Positions 18,670 through 28,117 of a stretch of DNA of 64,000 nt are shown here, one piece after another (the first letter of the stretch is position 1; every line of letters starts with the position of its first letter). The notes beneath the pieces are model-generated. The model did not search any database, was not told the DNA's origin, and saw only the letters and a program-made list of their open reading frames with translations. A program made the translations under genes and the position numbers. Origin of the DNA: an uncultured Campylobacter sp. (lineage in GTDB: Bacteria > Campylobacterota > Campylobacteria > Campylobacterales > Campylobacteraceae); assembly GCA_934728065.1 (NCBI GenBank), contig CAKVDW010000007.1:1-64000 (forward strand), in the 5' to 3' direction.

Positions 18670-19789
18670 ATATAAAGCCCTCTAGATTGTTATTTTTTAT
18701 ATAGTTTTTAAAACGCGTTCGCAGTGTGTATTCATCGATTGCTCCCTCCAAAAAGGCATTGACAAAAATATCTTTTTGTAGGGGCGAGAGTATGGGTGGT
18801 TGTATTGGGATAAACTTGTTTTTTTCTTCGTTTTCGTCTTGTTTATTGTATTGCGCTTCTTTTTTATTTTTATATTCATCATCTAGTTTATCTTTAAGCG
18901 AATGATAATCGCTCCATTTTATCTTGCCATTATCTACATAATAATAAAACAATGCAAGTCTGCTGATATGCTTTTGAGTAGATATATTTTGTAGTGTTTT
19001 ATTGTCTGTGTTAATTTTATCTCTTTGCAATGACTCTAATGTGCTTAATTTTTCGCCAATTAGCAAATAAAAAGCAAATTGACTGCACCATTTTTCCTCG
19101 TTTTGCGGATTTTGGATAAATATATCTTTATCAATATTTTCATTTTCAAGCAAATAGTGTCCTAATTCGTGTGCTAGGGTAAAAATCTCTCTTTTTCTAC
19201 CTTGATTTTTTAGGGCTATAACATTTGGTTTAATAAAAAATCCGCAGAGATTGCTTTTATGTTTTTTGTTGTGGGTTTCTATGTTTTCTAACACCAAAAT
19301 ATTATGTTCTGCAAGATTTTTGATAAAAGATTCAAGAAATTGTTTGTCGCTTTTACTTTGTGCGGGAAGCAAAAATTGCATTTTTTGGGCTACTTTTTGT
19401 GGTGAATCTTGCAAAGAAAAATTGGGCAATTTTCTTTGCGTAAAAGCAAAATCACTAAGTTTGGCTAATCCACTGATATAGCGCATTTGCTCTTCACAGC
19501 TTGTGATAAACTGCACATCGCCTATACCTAAATCATCGTTAATATTTTCTTTTCTAAACAGAATGCTTGAATTTGCTTTATTTATAGGATTTGGGTTTGT
19601 ATAAAAATCTAATCCACGATTAAAAATCTTATCTATTTCAGCTAATGTTCCTTTATTTATGGGTTGTGATAAATCAATGGATTTTTTTAGCTTTGGCTCT
19701 ATGATAGATTTTAAGTGCAATTCGTCCATTTTAAATAAATCCAAAAGATATTTTAATCTTTCAAGGTTAATTTTTATGCTTTGTGCCAT
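18662..19789 (-). CDS. ImmA/IrrE-type zinc metallopeptidase with N-terminal HTH-like region
   Basis: 375 residues. FTLAHELGHYLLENE carries the HExxH zinc-binding motif (HELGH 207-211), with the surrounding pattern of COG2856 peptidases. The N-terminal 70 residues (INLERLKYLLDLFKM and after) are helical and could be an XRE-like domain. A charged, Asn/Lys-rich stretch precedes the last 60 residues. Members cleave repressors (ImmA on ImmR) or regulate toxins. The pair with DUF4411 forms a probable toxin-antitoxin-like module; which partner is the toxin is not shown. Confidence 0.8.
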   Translation of the reverse strand: MAQSIKINLERLKYLLDLFKMDELHLKSIIEPKLKKSIDLSQPINKGTLAEIDKIFNRGLDFYTNPNPINKANSSILFRKENINDDLGIGDVQFITSCEEQMRYISGLAKLSDFAFTQRKLPNFSLQDSPQKVAQKMQFLLPAQSKSDKQFLESFIKNLAEHNILVLENIETHNKKHKSNLCGFFIKPNVIALKNQGRKREIFTLAHELGHYLLENENIDKDIFIQNPQNEEKWCSQFAFYLLIGEKLSTLESLQRDKINTDNKTLQNISTQKHISRLALFYYYVDNGKIKWSDYHSLKDKLDDEYKNKKEAQYNKQDENEEKNKFIPIQPPILSPLQKDIFVNAFLEGAIDEYTLRTRFKNYIKNNNLEGFIYG

Positions 19790-19821
19790 TGCCGTAAAAT
19801 CCTCACATTTGTGGAAAATAT

Positions 19822-19833
19822 CGGTTAAAACCG
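19822..19833. promoter_or_regulatory. Small palindrome upstream of the peptidase gene, possible operator
   Basis: CGGTT-AA-AACCG lies between a minus-strand TATAAT (19870-19875) and the ATG at 19789. Position and symmetry fit an operator in the leader of the ImmA-type gene, but five-base arms are short and chance is possible. Confidence 0.3.
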
Positions 19834-19869
19834 AGCATTTTTAAAAATATAATAACATTTTTGCAAAAA

Positions 19870-19875
19870 ATTATA
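19870..19875 (-). promoter_or_regulatory. Putative -10 box for the ImmA/DUF4411 operon
   Basis: TTGATATAAT on the minus strand matches the consensus -10, about 80 bases upstream of the start codon at 19789. The upstream region is AT-rich without a clear -35. Confidence 0.45.
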
Positions 19876-19928
19876 TCAAAAATGTGCTTGTTTTAAGCTA
19901 AAAATGAGTGGAAATCAAAAAATTCCGC

Positions 19929-19934
19929 TATAAT
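19929..19934 (+). promoter_or_regulatory. Putative -10 box for the ClbS-like gene
   Basis: TTCCGCTATAATG gives a perfect TATAAT 25 bases before the ATG at 19959. The predicted leader is only about 18 bases and contains AAGGA. Confidence 0.6.
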
Positions 19935-19958
19935 GTCCAAAAAATTCAAGGAAAAACT

Positions 19959-20474
19959 ATGCCGCGTCCAAAAAGCAAAGATGAGCTAATCAAGGCTATG
20001 AATGATGAGTTTTGCAAGCTTTGCAAGATTTTAGACGAAACACCACGCGAGCTTTTGCAAAGCGATTTTAAAAGCCCTTTGCCAAGCAATGTGCGTGATA
20101 AAAATGCCCGCGATGTGCTTATTCACCTTTATGAATGGCAGCTTATGCTTTTAAACTTTATCAATAACAACCTTGAATTTAAAGCTGGTAAATTTCACCC
20201 AAAAGCTGAGCAAAAGCCATTTTTGCCAAGACCTTATAACTGGCGCACTTATCCAAAACTCAATATAAAACTTTGGCAAAAACACCAAAACACAAGTTTT
20301 GAGGAGATTTTAAAGCTCATAGAAAAATTGAGTAACACCGAGCTTTTTGAGAAAAAGCATTTTGCCTTCACAGGCACGACAAATTTAGGCTCTTACTCTA
20401 TTTCAAGCACAAGCAGTCATTATGTTTGGGCATTAAAGCAACTTAAAAGCGGATTTAAGGTAAGCAAGGCTTAA
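19959..20474 (+). CDS. ClbS/DfsB family four-helix bundle protein
   Basis: 171 residues from the ATG at 19959, which has AAGGA eight bases upstream; the frame extends upstream but a start there would precede the promoter. The N-terminus MPRPKSKDELIKAMNDEF, a LLIHLYEWQ-like helix and the TFFEK...GTTNLGSYSISSTSSHYVWA end match the ClbS/DfsB (formerly DUF1706) family, DinB-like helical bundles. ClbS protects colibactin producers by hydrolysing the colibactin cyclopropane, but most family members have no known substrate. No colibactin-like synthesis genes are nearby. Confidence 0.75.
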   Translation: MPRPKSKDELIKAMNDEFCKLCKILDETPRELLQSDFKSPLPSNVRDKNARDVLIHLYEWQLMLLNFINNNLEFKAGKFHPKAEQKPFLPRPYNWRTYPKLNIKLWQKHQNTSFEEILKLIEKLSNTELFEKKHFAFTGTTNLGSYSISSTSSHYVWALKQLKSGFKVSKA

Positions 20475-20534
20475 ATTTTTTACACCAAATCTTTTTCAAA
20501 ATTTCAAGTTAGTTTAATGTAAGATTGAATTTAC

Positions 20535-20564
20535 TTCACAAGGCAATCTTTGTTGCCTTGTGAA
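20535..20564. terminator. Bidirectional hairpin between the clbS-like and petC genes
   Basis: Perfect 12-base arms TTCACAAGGCAA and TTGCCTTGTGAA enclose a 6-base loop, between two convergent genes. AT-rich sequence follows on both sides, without a long uninterrupted T run. It can serve both transcripts. Confidence 0.75.
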
Positions 20565-20611
20565 TTTAGAGCTTTTTAAAGCATTTGTGCTAATAAAAAG
20601 CGATTAAATTT

Positions 20612-21787
20612 TTAGTGCAATTCTCTCCACACCTCGCGTTTCCACAAAATCGCAAAAACGCTTAAGATAGCAAAGAATATCATCACATAGATACCAACGC
20701 TTTGTCTTTCCTCTTTTTTGCTGTCGCCAACTTTGTCCATATATGCTATGACGCTGTCTTGAGTTTCTTTGGTAAGTCCAACTCGAGGCATAGCCGTGCC
20801 TGCAAGCATTTTTTGAGGATTATTGATAAAGTTGTTAAGATACTCCAAGCTTCTTGAGCGAATCATCATCGACAAATCAGGTGGATTCACACCCAAATAG
20901 CCGCTTAAATCCTTCATCTGTGAAGTTGAAGTGAAGTTGTCATATTTTACATTATGACATCTGCCACAAGCTTCAATGAAATTATTTCTATCTTTAGCGA
21001 AGGCAAAATCTTTCTCTATAAGACTAGCTTTTTCAGTTTCGCTTATGTTTTGAATCTTGCTGTATTTCTCATTAAGCTCTGTTTTTATACTCTCATCAAC
21101 ACCTTTTTGGTATTCAGCACCTATTTTTTTAAGATAGGCGATAACATCAGCGACATTTGTATTTACAACCTCATCGCTTTCTCCGCTTGTTTCTGCGTTA
21201 TAAGCTGTCATTATGAAAGCATCGCCAAATTTGTGTTCAACTTTCAATGCCAAAGATGGATACATAATCAAAGCCGCCAAAAATCTTTCATCATAAAGCG
21301 TGCCTGATGAGCTTAAATCAGGTGGTAAAACGCCATAAATTGATGAATCAGGTATGGCAGATTCAATTCCAGCGCTTTTTACACCGTGGCAAGCAACACA
21401 GTTTGTTTGTAAGAACTCAAGCCCTCTATCAGCATTTCCTGCTGAAAAGTTTATGCTGTCAATTCTATTCCAAAGCCATTCATTTGTAGCTAAAGATTTT
21501 TGAGCTTGTTCAAGGGCAATGCTTGCCTTCTCAGCTTTATCTTTAGCAGCTTGTATGGCTTCTATATTGTTAGATTTGTTAGTGCCTTCTAGCTCAGCTT
21601 GGGCTAGTGAAAGCTCCTTTTGTCTTTGCTCAACTACTGTTTTAGCAAAATTAACATCCTCTTTAGCAAAATCAAAATTCGCTGGAGCAACATGAGGGCT
21701 CATCACAGAATGTGCATAAGGCTCAACGCCCCAATACAAAAGTGCTGTAAATACAGCGATTACGAAAAATATCTTCAACTCTCTCAT
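20612..21787 (-). CDS. petC: Diheme cytochrome c subunit of the cytochrome bc1 complex
   Basis: 391 residues. Two c-type haem motifs, CVACH (130-134) and CGRCH in the second half, with membrane helices near residues 5-20 and at the C-terminus (GIYVMIFFAILSVFAILW). Epsilonproteobacterial bc1 complexes use this diheme subunit instead of a mitochondrial-type c1. Residues 40-100 form a long charged Ala/Glu/Gln-rich, probably coiled-coil, segment before the first haem. It is the last gene of petA-petB-petC and starts right after petB. Confidence 0.93.
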   Translation of the reverse strand: MRELKIFFVIAVFTALLYWGVEPYAHSVMSPHVAPANFDFAKEDVNFAKTVVEQRQKELSLAQAELEGTNKSNNIEAIQAAKDKAEKASIALEQAQKSLATNEWLWNRIDSINFSAGNADRGLEFLQTNCVACHGVKSAGIESAIPDSSIYGVLPPDLSSSGTLYDERFLAALIMYPSLALKVEHKFGDAFIMTAYNAETSGESDEVVNTNVADVIAYLKKIGAEYQKGVDESIKTELNEKYSKIQNISETEKASLIEKDFAFAKDRNNFIEACGRCHNVKYDNFTSTSQMKDLSGYLGVNPPDLSMMIRSRSLEYLNNFINNPQKMLAGTAMPRVGLTKETQDSVIAYMDKVGDSKKEERQSVGIYVMIFFAILSVFAILWKREVWRELH

Positions 21788-23035
21788 TTACTCTCCTTTT
21801 TTTCTTTCCATACTTGTAATGATAGGTAACGCGACAAGCAAGAGTATTAAGAACCCAAAAGATGACACAAAGCCTATCCAAGTAAAAATGCCTGTTGGCG
21901 GAAGTTTTCCATATATGGTAAGAGCAATAAGGTCAATAAGTAAAATCCAAAACCACCAAAAGAAAAGCGGTCTATGATGAGCTGGTTTTACTACATCGCT
22001 TCTGTCAAGCCAAGGAAGAAGTAAAAAGATAACTTGAGCTATACCAAAACAAGCTAAACCTATTTCAAACGCCTTAATAGGACCAACATCAAAGAAGAAA
22101 CCTCTTAAAACCTCGTAACTCCACAAGAAATACCACTCAGGGTAAATGTGTGTTGGGGTTTTGAGCGCATCTGCTGGGTCGAAATTTATCGGGTCCATAG
22201 CAAAGTTAAATTTAAAGCACACAAGATAGAAAAAGAAAATCATAAACAAACAAATATACATAAAGTCTTTTGCTAAAAACGCTGGCCAAAAAGGAATGAC
22301 CTTTGAGCCTTTAACATCGCCACTTTTGTATTTTTGCGCTTCGATTTCAAAGTCAAGCTCTTCTCCAATTTCATTATTAACATGTGGAATTCTCAGTGAA
22401 TAAAAGTGAAAAGCTATAAGCATAATGATGACTATAGGCAACAAACACACATGTAACATAAAAAAGCGAGTCAAAGTTACATCACTTACTGCAAAATCAC
22501 CGCGTATCCAAACTACCAACGCATCGCCGATAAATGGAATTCCGCCGAAAAGATTAGTGATAACTTGTGCCGCCCAATAACTCATCTGTCCCCAAGGAAG
22601 CATATATCCGCTAAATGCTTCAGCTGAAAAGACGATAAATAGCAACATACCGCTAAGCCAAATCATCTCGCGCCCTCTTTTATAAGAGCCATAATAAATG
22701 CCTGTAAGCATATGTATATACATAATGAGGAAGATTACAGAGGCAGCTACACCGTGCAAGTGTCGCCATAACCAGCCGTATTCAACTTCTTGCATAATGG
22801 TCTTATTCACACTATCAAATGCTAAAGCCGTATCTGGTTTATAATACATCAACAAAAATAAACCTGTGATAAACAGCACAGAAAAAAGAACTGTTAAAAT
22901 CACACCCATAGCCCAAAGGAAGTTAATTTGTTTTGGTATCCAATACTCTACCATCAACACATTAACAAGTTTCTTTACGGCTAATCTTTGGTCAAGCCAA
23001 TCTATCAAGCCTGTTGCTTTTCTAATATGCGCCAT
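21788..23035 (-). CDS. petB: Cytochrome b subunit of the cytochrome bc1 complex
   Basis: 415 residues, about nine membrane helices, with histidines in RHLHGVAASVIFLIMYIHM and MLHVCLLPIVIIMLIAFHFYS that fit the haem b ligands. The PEWYFLW motif of the quinol-oxidising site is present. It transfers electrons from menaquinol to the Rieske protein and haem b in the inner membrane. Abuts petC (0 bases) and follows petA by 1 base. Confidence 0.96.
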   Translation of the reverse strand: MAHIRKATGLIDWLDQRLAVKKLVNVLMVEYWIPKQINFLWAMGVILTVLFSVLFITGLFLLMYYKPDTALAFDSVNKTIMQEVEYGWLWRHLHGVAASVIFLIMYIHMLTGIYYGSYKRGREMIWLSGMLLFIVFSAEAFSGYMLPWGQMSYWAAQVITNLFGGIPFIGDALVVWIRGDFAVSDVTLTRFFMLHVCLLPIVIIMLIAFHFYSLRIPHVNNEIGEELDFEIEAQKYKSGDVKGSKVIPFWPAFLAKDFMYICLFMIFFFYLVCFKFNFAMDPINFDPADALKTPTHIYPEWYFLWSYEVLRGFFFDVGPIKAFEIGLACFGIAQVIFLLLPWLDRSDVVKPAHHRPLFFWWFWILLIDLIALTIYGKLPPTGIFTWIGFVSSFGFLILLLVALPIITSMERKKGE

Positions 23036-23036
23036 T

Positions 23037-23540
23037 TTAAGCCTCCGCTATCATTTTTTTATACTCAGGACCTTCCTCGCCAAGAACGAGTTTAGTTCCT
23101 TCTATCTTAAATGGAGGTATATCAAGCGGTCTGGGTGGTGGTCCAAAGGTGTTTTTACCATTTACATCAAACTCGCCACCATGACAGGCACATTTAAAAA
23201 GTCCCTCACTTGCCTTATAAGATGGAATGCAGCCCAAATGCGTGCAAAGTCCTATCATAACAGCGTATGATGAATTTTCTATCACAACTTCTCTGTTAGA
23301 GTCTTTGAGCATATCTGCACTTTTTTTAAGTATGAAAATAGGCTTTTTACGCCACTCTATCGTGCGTAACTCGCCATCTTGCATACCTGACAAATCCACT
23401 GTAGTAAAACCAGCCGCCATAACACTAGGCAACGGGTCCCAAGTCTTTTTCATCGCAACGAGTGAAAAGGCTCCGCCCACAGCAGCTACTGTTCCAAACG
23501 CAAAGCCTATAAAGCTTCGCCTACCTTCGTTTGTAGCCAT
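23037..23540 (-). CDS. petA: Rieske iron-sulfur subunit of the cytochrome bc1 complex
   Basis: 167 residues. A twin-arginine signal EGRRSFIGF (5-13) precedes a hydrophobic helix. The [2Fe-2S] ligands lie in CTHLGC (99-104) and CACHGG (117-122), the two Rieske boxes. The Tat signal means export needs TatA, encoded at 11.2 kb, and TatC elsewhere. First gene of petABC, with AAAGGGAAA upstream of the ATG. Confidence 0.97.
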   Translation of the reverse strand: MATNEGRRSFIGFAFGTVAAVGGAFSLVAMKKTWDPLPSVMAAGFTTVDLSGMQDGELRTIEWRKKPIFILKKSADMLKDSNREVVIENSSYAVMIGLCTHLGCIPSYKASEGLFKCACHGGEFDVNGKNTFGPPPRPLDIPPFKIEGTKLVLGEEGPEYKKMIAEA

Positions 23541-23631
23541 TGTTTCCCTTTCTTTTTGATTTAGAAAAATATTTTTACAAGAGTATAGTTTAGCAAAAAT
23601 TAAATAAATTTTTCCTTTTTTTGTTAAATTT

Positions 23632-24906
23632 TTATTTTTTATTTATATTTAACTCAATCCCCCCATTTTGCGCTTTTTCTTTGAAGTGATACTCTAAATT
23701 CTCGCTTTTATAGGCGATTTCTTTCTTTTCATTTTTAGGGTGTGTAAATTTCATTTTAAGTAAGGGTGGGAGTTCTTTTTTTATGAGAGTTTTTATGGAC
23801 ATTCCCATTCCGTGTTCTAAATTTTTAATAAATTTACCATCACACTCACTTTCATCTTTTATCATTTTGAGTCTTGCGTTATAATCAAGTTGTTTAAGCA
23901 TATCAAAGAGCTTTTCTTTAGCGGCTGGCAGGGCTATATTTGCATCTAATGCGCTGTGATAAGACACAAATATAGCCTTATGCAAGTTAGCTTGTATAGC
24001 TAAATGGTCATATTCTGGCATAGAGCGGATTTTATCGTGTGCTTCAGTATAAACATTTGGCGAGCTTTTATCAATGGTCCAAAAAGTTTTAGTGGAGATG
24101 AAAAGAGCAAGATTTTTAAACATACTGTCGGTGCTAACCTCAAAACAGTTTATATAATCAATCTCCCTCCCAAAGCCCAAAAATCTCAACGGCGCAGTTA
24201 CATAGCCTGAATTCTCCACAACAGCATCTATGAGCCAAGGGGCAAATTTAGCGCACAAAAAAGCAAGATAGCCTCCGTGTGAAGTGCCAAAGAGTAAGGT
24301 TTTGGGTGTTTTAGCAAGTTTAAATTCAGCGTGATTTTTTCGCACAAAATAAATGGCGTTTATTATGTCTAAAGCCTGCATAAGCCCAAAGTTTTGATAT
24401 TCGTTTTTGGTGGGCTTTAGGTTGATTGAAAGTGGCGTGCGGTAATCTTGAGGAATTTTATTTTCATCTTTTAATCTTTGAAGTATATCATCAAGGCTGC
24501 TTAAAACACCTTGCACTTGAATTTGCTCTAAACATTCATCATTTAAAAAATCATCAGGCAAACCCACATCTATATTGCAAAATAAAGAAATTTCCTCGCA
24601 CTGTTTGGAAAAAATTTCCTTGTCCTTTTTATCCATATAAAAAGTCGCTCCCGTTTGCGGACGAAAGCCTATACAGTGATAATCCACCCTCAAAACAGCC
24701 ACTTCAAATTCTTTGACAATAAATTCAGCCAAATGCTCCTCATAACCAGCATAATCAATATCTCTAATGCCGCTGATAAAAACAAGAAGCGCTTTCATCT
24801 CTTTTGCCTCATCAAAGCTTACTTTAAATTCAAGCTTTGACTCCCTTTTTATGTTCAACTCTATGTCATCGGTGGATTTGATTTCATAAATTTTATTTTG
24901 ATACAT
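23632..24906 (-). CDS. DUF2920 family alpha/beta-hydrolase-like protein, copy 1
   Basis: 424 residues starting MYQNKIYEIKSTDDIELNI. The nucleophile elbow G-T-S-H-G is in LLFGTSHGGYLAFL (about 205-215) and a conserved HGMGMS lies near the C-terminus, so a Ser-His hydrolase fold is likely. DUF2920 is the Campylobacter '617' family, found near flagellin-glycosylation loci in C. jejuni and partly phase-variable; biochemical role unknown. Near the 3' end a G6 run codes NGGIEL in frame, the site where copy 3 has G7. Its ATG overlaps the stop of copy 2 (TAATG). Confidence 0.85.
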   Translation of the reverse strand: MYQNKIYEIKSTDDIELNIKRESKLEFKVSFDEAKEMKALLVFISGIRDIDYAGYEEHLAEFIVKEFEVAVLRVDYHCIGFRPQTGATFYMDKKDKEIFSKQCEEISLFCNIDVGLPDDFLNDECLEQIQVQGVLSSLDDILQRLKDENKIPQDYRTPLSINLKPTKNEYQNFGLMQALDIINAIYFVRKNHAEFKLAKTPKTLLFGTSHGGYLAFLCAKFAPWLIDAVVENSGYVTAPLRFLGFGREIDYINCFEVSTDSMFKNLALFISTKTFWTIDKSSPNVYTEAHDKIRSMPEYDHLAIQANLHKAIFVSYHSALDANIALPAAKEKLFDMLKQLDYNARLKMIKDESECDGKFIKNLEHGMGMSIKTLIKKELPPLLKMKFTHPKNEKKEIAYKSENLEYHFKEKAQNGGIELNINKK

Positions 24907-26183
24907 TAATTTTCTATCCTTACAAGTTTTAGCTCAACACCTGCACCTTTGGCGTTTTCTTTAAAGCTGTATTTTAAATTCTCGCTTAAATAAGTAATGC
25001 CTTTTGCTTTTTTAGCCTTTATAGCAAATTCATTGATGAGTAAGGGTGGGAGTTCTTTTTTTAAAAAGGCTTTAAAAGAGATGTCCATTCCGTGTCCTTG
25101 CGCATTTTTGATGAGTTTTCCATCAACATCTTTTTCGCTCATCATATAAAGTTTGCTGTCAAAGCCTAAATTATGCAAATAATGATGAAACCGCTCTTTC
25201 TCGCTCGCTGGGGCTATATCTAAATCACTTTGAGCGTGATAAGAAATGATTTTAGGCTTATTATACGAAGCCATTATCTTAAGATGCTCCTCATCAAGCA
25301 AGCTTCTAATTTTTGCGTGGGCTTTGGAAAAGTGATTTTGTGAGCTTTTATTACTTGTCCAATGTGTCTTACTCGAACAAGCGATGATAATATGCTCTAT
25401 CCTCGTATCAAAAAGCTCTGCAAGCTTTTGATAGTCAATCTCCTTTCCAAAACCTATATAACGAAGTGAGGGATTAACATAGCCTGAATTTTCAAGCACA
25501 GCATCCACAAGCCAAGGCACAATTTTAGTTACCAAAAGTGCTAAATACGCCCCGTGAGATGAGCCAGAAAGTATGGTTTTATAATCATTGCTAAGCTTAA
25601 AGGGCAGATTGTTTTTGATATAATACAAAACATTGATAATATCAAGGGCTTGCATAATACCAAAATTTTGGTATTCATTCTTTGTTGGCTCTAGTGTAGC
25701 TGTAAAATAAAGCAAAGCCTCTTTTTTTAAAACTCCAAGATTTTTAAGTTTAGAAAGCTCCCCACTTATATAAGAAAACAAAAAGAGCATTTCATTTTCA
25801 TTCATATCTCTATTTGGGAAAAAATCCTGCGGTATATTTATATTAAGAGTTTGACAAACTTGAGATATGATAAGCCTATCAATAGTATCAAGATAAAACT
25901 TAGCGCCCATTTGAGGTCTATTGCCTATACAGTGGTAATTTACCCTTACCATAGCCACATCAAATTCTTTTACCACAAATTCAGCCAAATACTCCAAATA
26001 ATCCTCATTCATCTCCATACCGCAGCCCGGAAAAAAGAAAAACAAAGCTTTCATTTCTTTTTCATCATCAAAGCTTACTTTAAATTCAAGCCGAGAATCC
26101 CTTTGGATATTAAGCTCTATGTCATCGGTGGATGCGATTTCATAGCATTTAGTGCAATACACTGCTAATCCCCCCCCCCCCAT
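24906..26183 (-). CDS. DUF2920 family protein, copy 2, with 5' G12 tract
   Basis: The ATG at 26183 forms the first G of a G12 run, so reading begins M-G-G-G-G-L-A-V-Y before the family sequence CYEIASTDDIELNI. A TTG at 26207 is the alternative upstream start. A GTG just 3' of the run would give MYCTKCYEI, which aligns with the normal starts of copies 1 and 3 and would escape the tract. The hydrolase elbow GSSHG (SGSSHGAYLALL) and GHGMDIS are intact. With G12 the frame is open. It is the first gene of a two-gene unit. Confidence 0.82.
   Translation of the reverse strand: MGGGGLAVYCTKCYEIASTDDIELNIQRDSRLEFKVSFDDEKEMKALFFFFPGCGMEMNEDYLEYLAEFVVKEFDVAMVRVNYHCIGNRPQMGAKFYLDTIDRLIISQVCQTLNINIPQDFFPNRDMNENEMLFLFSYISGELSKLKNLGVLKKEALLYFTATLEPTKNEYQNFGIMQALDIINVLYYIKNNLPFKLSNDYKTILSGSSHGAYLALLVTKIVPWLVDAVLENSGYVNPSLRYIGFGKEIDYQKLAELFDTRIEHIIIACSSKTHWTSNKSSQNHFSKAHAKIRSLLDEEHLKIMASYNKPKIISYHAQSDLDIAPASEKERFHHYLHNLGFDSKLYMMSEKDVDGKLIKNAQGHGMDISFKAFLKKELPPLLINEFAIKAKKAKGITYLSENLKYSFKENAKGAGVELKLVRIEN
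26170..26181. repeat. G12 tract (C12 on plus strand) at the 5' end of DUF2920 copy 2
   Basis: Twelve C on the plus strand. Tracts of 8-12 G/C slip during replication in Campylobacter, which lacks standard mismatch repair. Gain or loss of one base would uncouple the ATG from the gene; the in-frame GTG downstream could still permit translation. Confidence 0.85.
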
Positions 26184-26257
26184 TTTTGTATTTATTCTAA
26201 TGGACAAGGGGTAATATCGTCAAAAAAATTTTTTCCTTGATAGATTTTAATGATTTT

Positions 26258-28117
26258 TTAAGTTTTTTTCCCTCGCATTTTAATGTAAATTTGCAGTATG
26301 TCAAGGGCAGCTGGGGTTATGCCGCTTATCCTGCTTGCTGCATAGAGCGTTGGCGGGCGGATTTGAGTGAGTTTTTCGACCACTTCATTACTCAGCCCGC
26401 TCACGCTTTTAAAGTCAAAATTTTCAGGGATTTCAAGCTCGCTTAATGCTCTCATCTTTTGAATTTGCTCCTTTTGCTGGGCTATGTAGTGATGATACTT
26501 CGCCTCGTTCATAATCTCGCTCAAACAATACTCGCTCAAAGGCGCAAATCTCTCATCAAGCTCGCGTAACTTTTGCGCTGTAAAGCTAGGGCGGGCAACT
26601 ATCTTTTGCAAGGACACAACAGAGCTTATTTTTTCTTCATTAAGCTGCTCTAAAAAGGCGTTGTTAGCCGAATTTGGCGTCCATTGAGTGTTCAGCAAAA
26701 ACTCCAAGCCCTCACTCACTGCACTTTTAGCCTCATTTATAAAGGCAAATTCAGCATTATCAAGCAAACCAAACTCATAGCCATATTTGCCAAGCCGTAA
26801 AATCGCATTTTCCTCACGCAAAAGCAAGCGGTATTCAGCCCGCGAAGTAAAAATTCTATAAGGTTCTTTCGTGCCTTTAATCACCAAATCATCAATCATC
26901 ACGCCTATATAAGCCTCATCGCGCCCCAAAACAAAGGGCTTCTTGCCCTCAATGGCAAGGGCAGCATTCACACCAGCCATAAAGCCCTGCGCTGCTGCTT
27001 CTTCATAGCCTGTCGTGCCGTTGATTTGCCCCGCACAATAAAGATTTTTCACTCTTTTTGTCTCCAAAGTGTGCTTTAACTGCGTTGGCTCGACATAATC
27101 ATACTCAATAGCATAACCAAAGCGCGTTATAATAGCATTTTCAAAGCCTTGTATGCTGTGAAGTGCCGATAATTGCACCTCATAAGGCAAAGAAGTCGAA
27201 AAGCCGTTGATATAATACTCCATAGCATCTTTTGTCTGCGGCTCGATGAAAAGATGATGGCTTTCTTTGTCTGCAAAGCGGTTGATTTTGTCCTCAATGG
27301 ACGGGCAATACCTCGGTCCCACACCCTCAATCTGCCCTGTAAAAAGGGGTGCGCGGTAAAAATTTGCACGGATTAGCTCGTGTGTGGTTAAATTTGTGCG
27401 AGCGATAAAGCAAGGAAGCTGATTTGGGGCGAAATTTTTAGTGCGAAAGCTAAATGGTTTAGGGTTTTCATCGCCGTTTTGAAGTTCAAGCACGCTAAAA
27501 TCAATACTCTTTGCATCAACTCTTGGGCAAGTGCCTGTTTTAAGCCGTCCCACTCGCAAGGGCAAACTTTGAAGCGAGCTTGAAAGCTCATAAGATGGCA
27601 TTTCGCCTACGCGCCCAGCCTTGATTTGCCGCTTGCCGATATGTATCAGCCCGCTTAAAAAAGTGCCTGTGGTGAGAATGATTTTTTGGGCAAGGTATTC
27701 GTTGTGTAAATTTGTGCGAACGCCCTTTATCTCGTCATTTTCAGCGATAAATTCAACAGCTTGTTCTTGTGAAATTTGCAAATTTTTTAAGGCAAAAAGC
27801 GCGTTTCTAGCGTTGATTTTATAGGCGTCCATATCGATTTGAGCGCGTGAGCCACGCACGGCAACGCCCTTGCTTTCATTAAGCACGCGAAACTGAATGC
27901 CCGATTTATCCGTGATAAGCCCCATAAATCCACCCATAGCATCAAGCTCTTTTACCAAATGCCCTTTGGCTAAGCCGCCTATGGCAGGGTTACACGAAGC
28001 AGCCCCGATTTGCTCGATGAGCGTGGTTAAAAGTAGGGTTTTTTTGCCCATTCTAGCAGCCACAGCGCAAGCTTCGATGCCTGCGTGTCCGCCACCGATT
28101 ACGATAATGTCAAACAT
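26258..28117 (-). CDS. mnmG: tRNA uridine 5-carboxymethylaminomethyl modification enzyme MnmG (GidA)
   Basis: 619 residues. FAD-binding motif [10 protein letters not shown] (7-16), conserved CNPAIGG, DAMGG, and a C-terminal helical domain ([30 protein letters not shown]). With MnmE it installs 5-carboxymethylaminomethyl at U34 of certain tRNAs in the cytoplasm. It lies between inverted DUF2920 genes, downstream of petABC as gidA is in C. jejuni, with the DUF2920 genes as the insertion. Confidence 0.97.
   Translation of the reverse strand: MFDIIVIGGGHAGIEACAVAARMGKKTLLLTTLIEQIGAASCNPAIGGLAKGHLVKELDAMGGFMGLITDKSGIQFRVLNESKGVAVRGSRAQIDMDAYKINARNALFALKNLQISQEQAVEFIAENDEIKGVRTNLHNEYLAQKIILTTGTFLSGLIHIGKRQIKAGRVGEMPSYELSSSLQSLPLRVGRLKTGTCPRVDAKSIDFSVLELQNGDENPKPFSFRTKNFAPNQLPCFIARTNLTTHELIRANFYRAPLFTGQIEGVGPRYCPSIEDKINRFADKESHHLFIEPQTKDAMEYYINGFSTSLPYEVQLSALHSIQGFENAIITRFGYAIEYDYVEPTQLKHTLETKRVKNLYCAGQINGTTGYEEAAAQGFMAGVNAALAIEGKKPFVLGRDEAYIGVMIDDLVIKGTKEPYRIFTSRAEYRLLLREENAILRLGKYGYEFGLLDNAEFAFINEAKSAVSEGLEFLLNTQWTPNSANNAFLEQLNEEKISSVVSLQKIVARPSFTAQKLRELDERFAPLSEYCLSEIMNEAKYHHYIAQQKEQIQKMRALSELEIPENFDFKSVSGLSNEVVEKLTQIRPPTLYAASRISGITPAALDILQIYIKMRGKKT

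Noticed and set aside
26237..26446. Small plus-strand ORF (69 codons) at the 3' end of mnmG.
   Set aside because: Antisense to conserved mnmG codons; no ribosome site.
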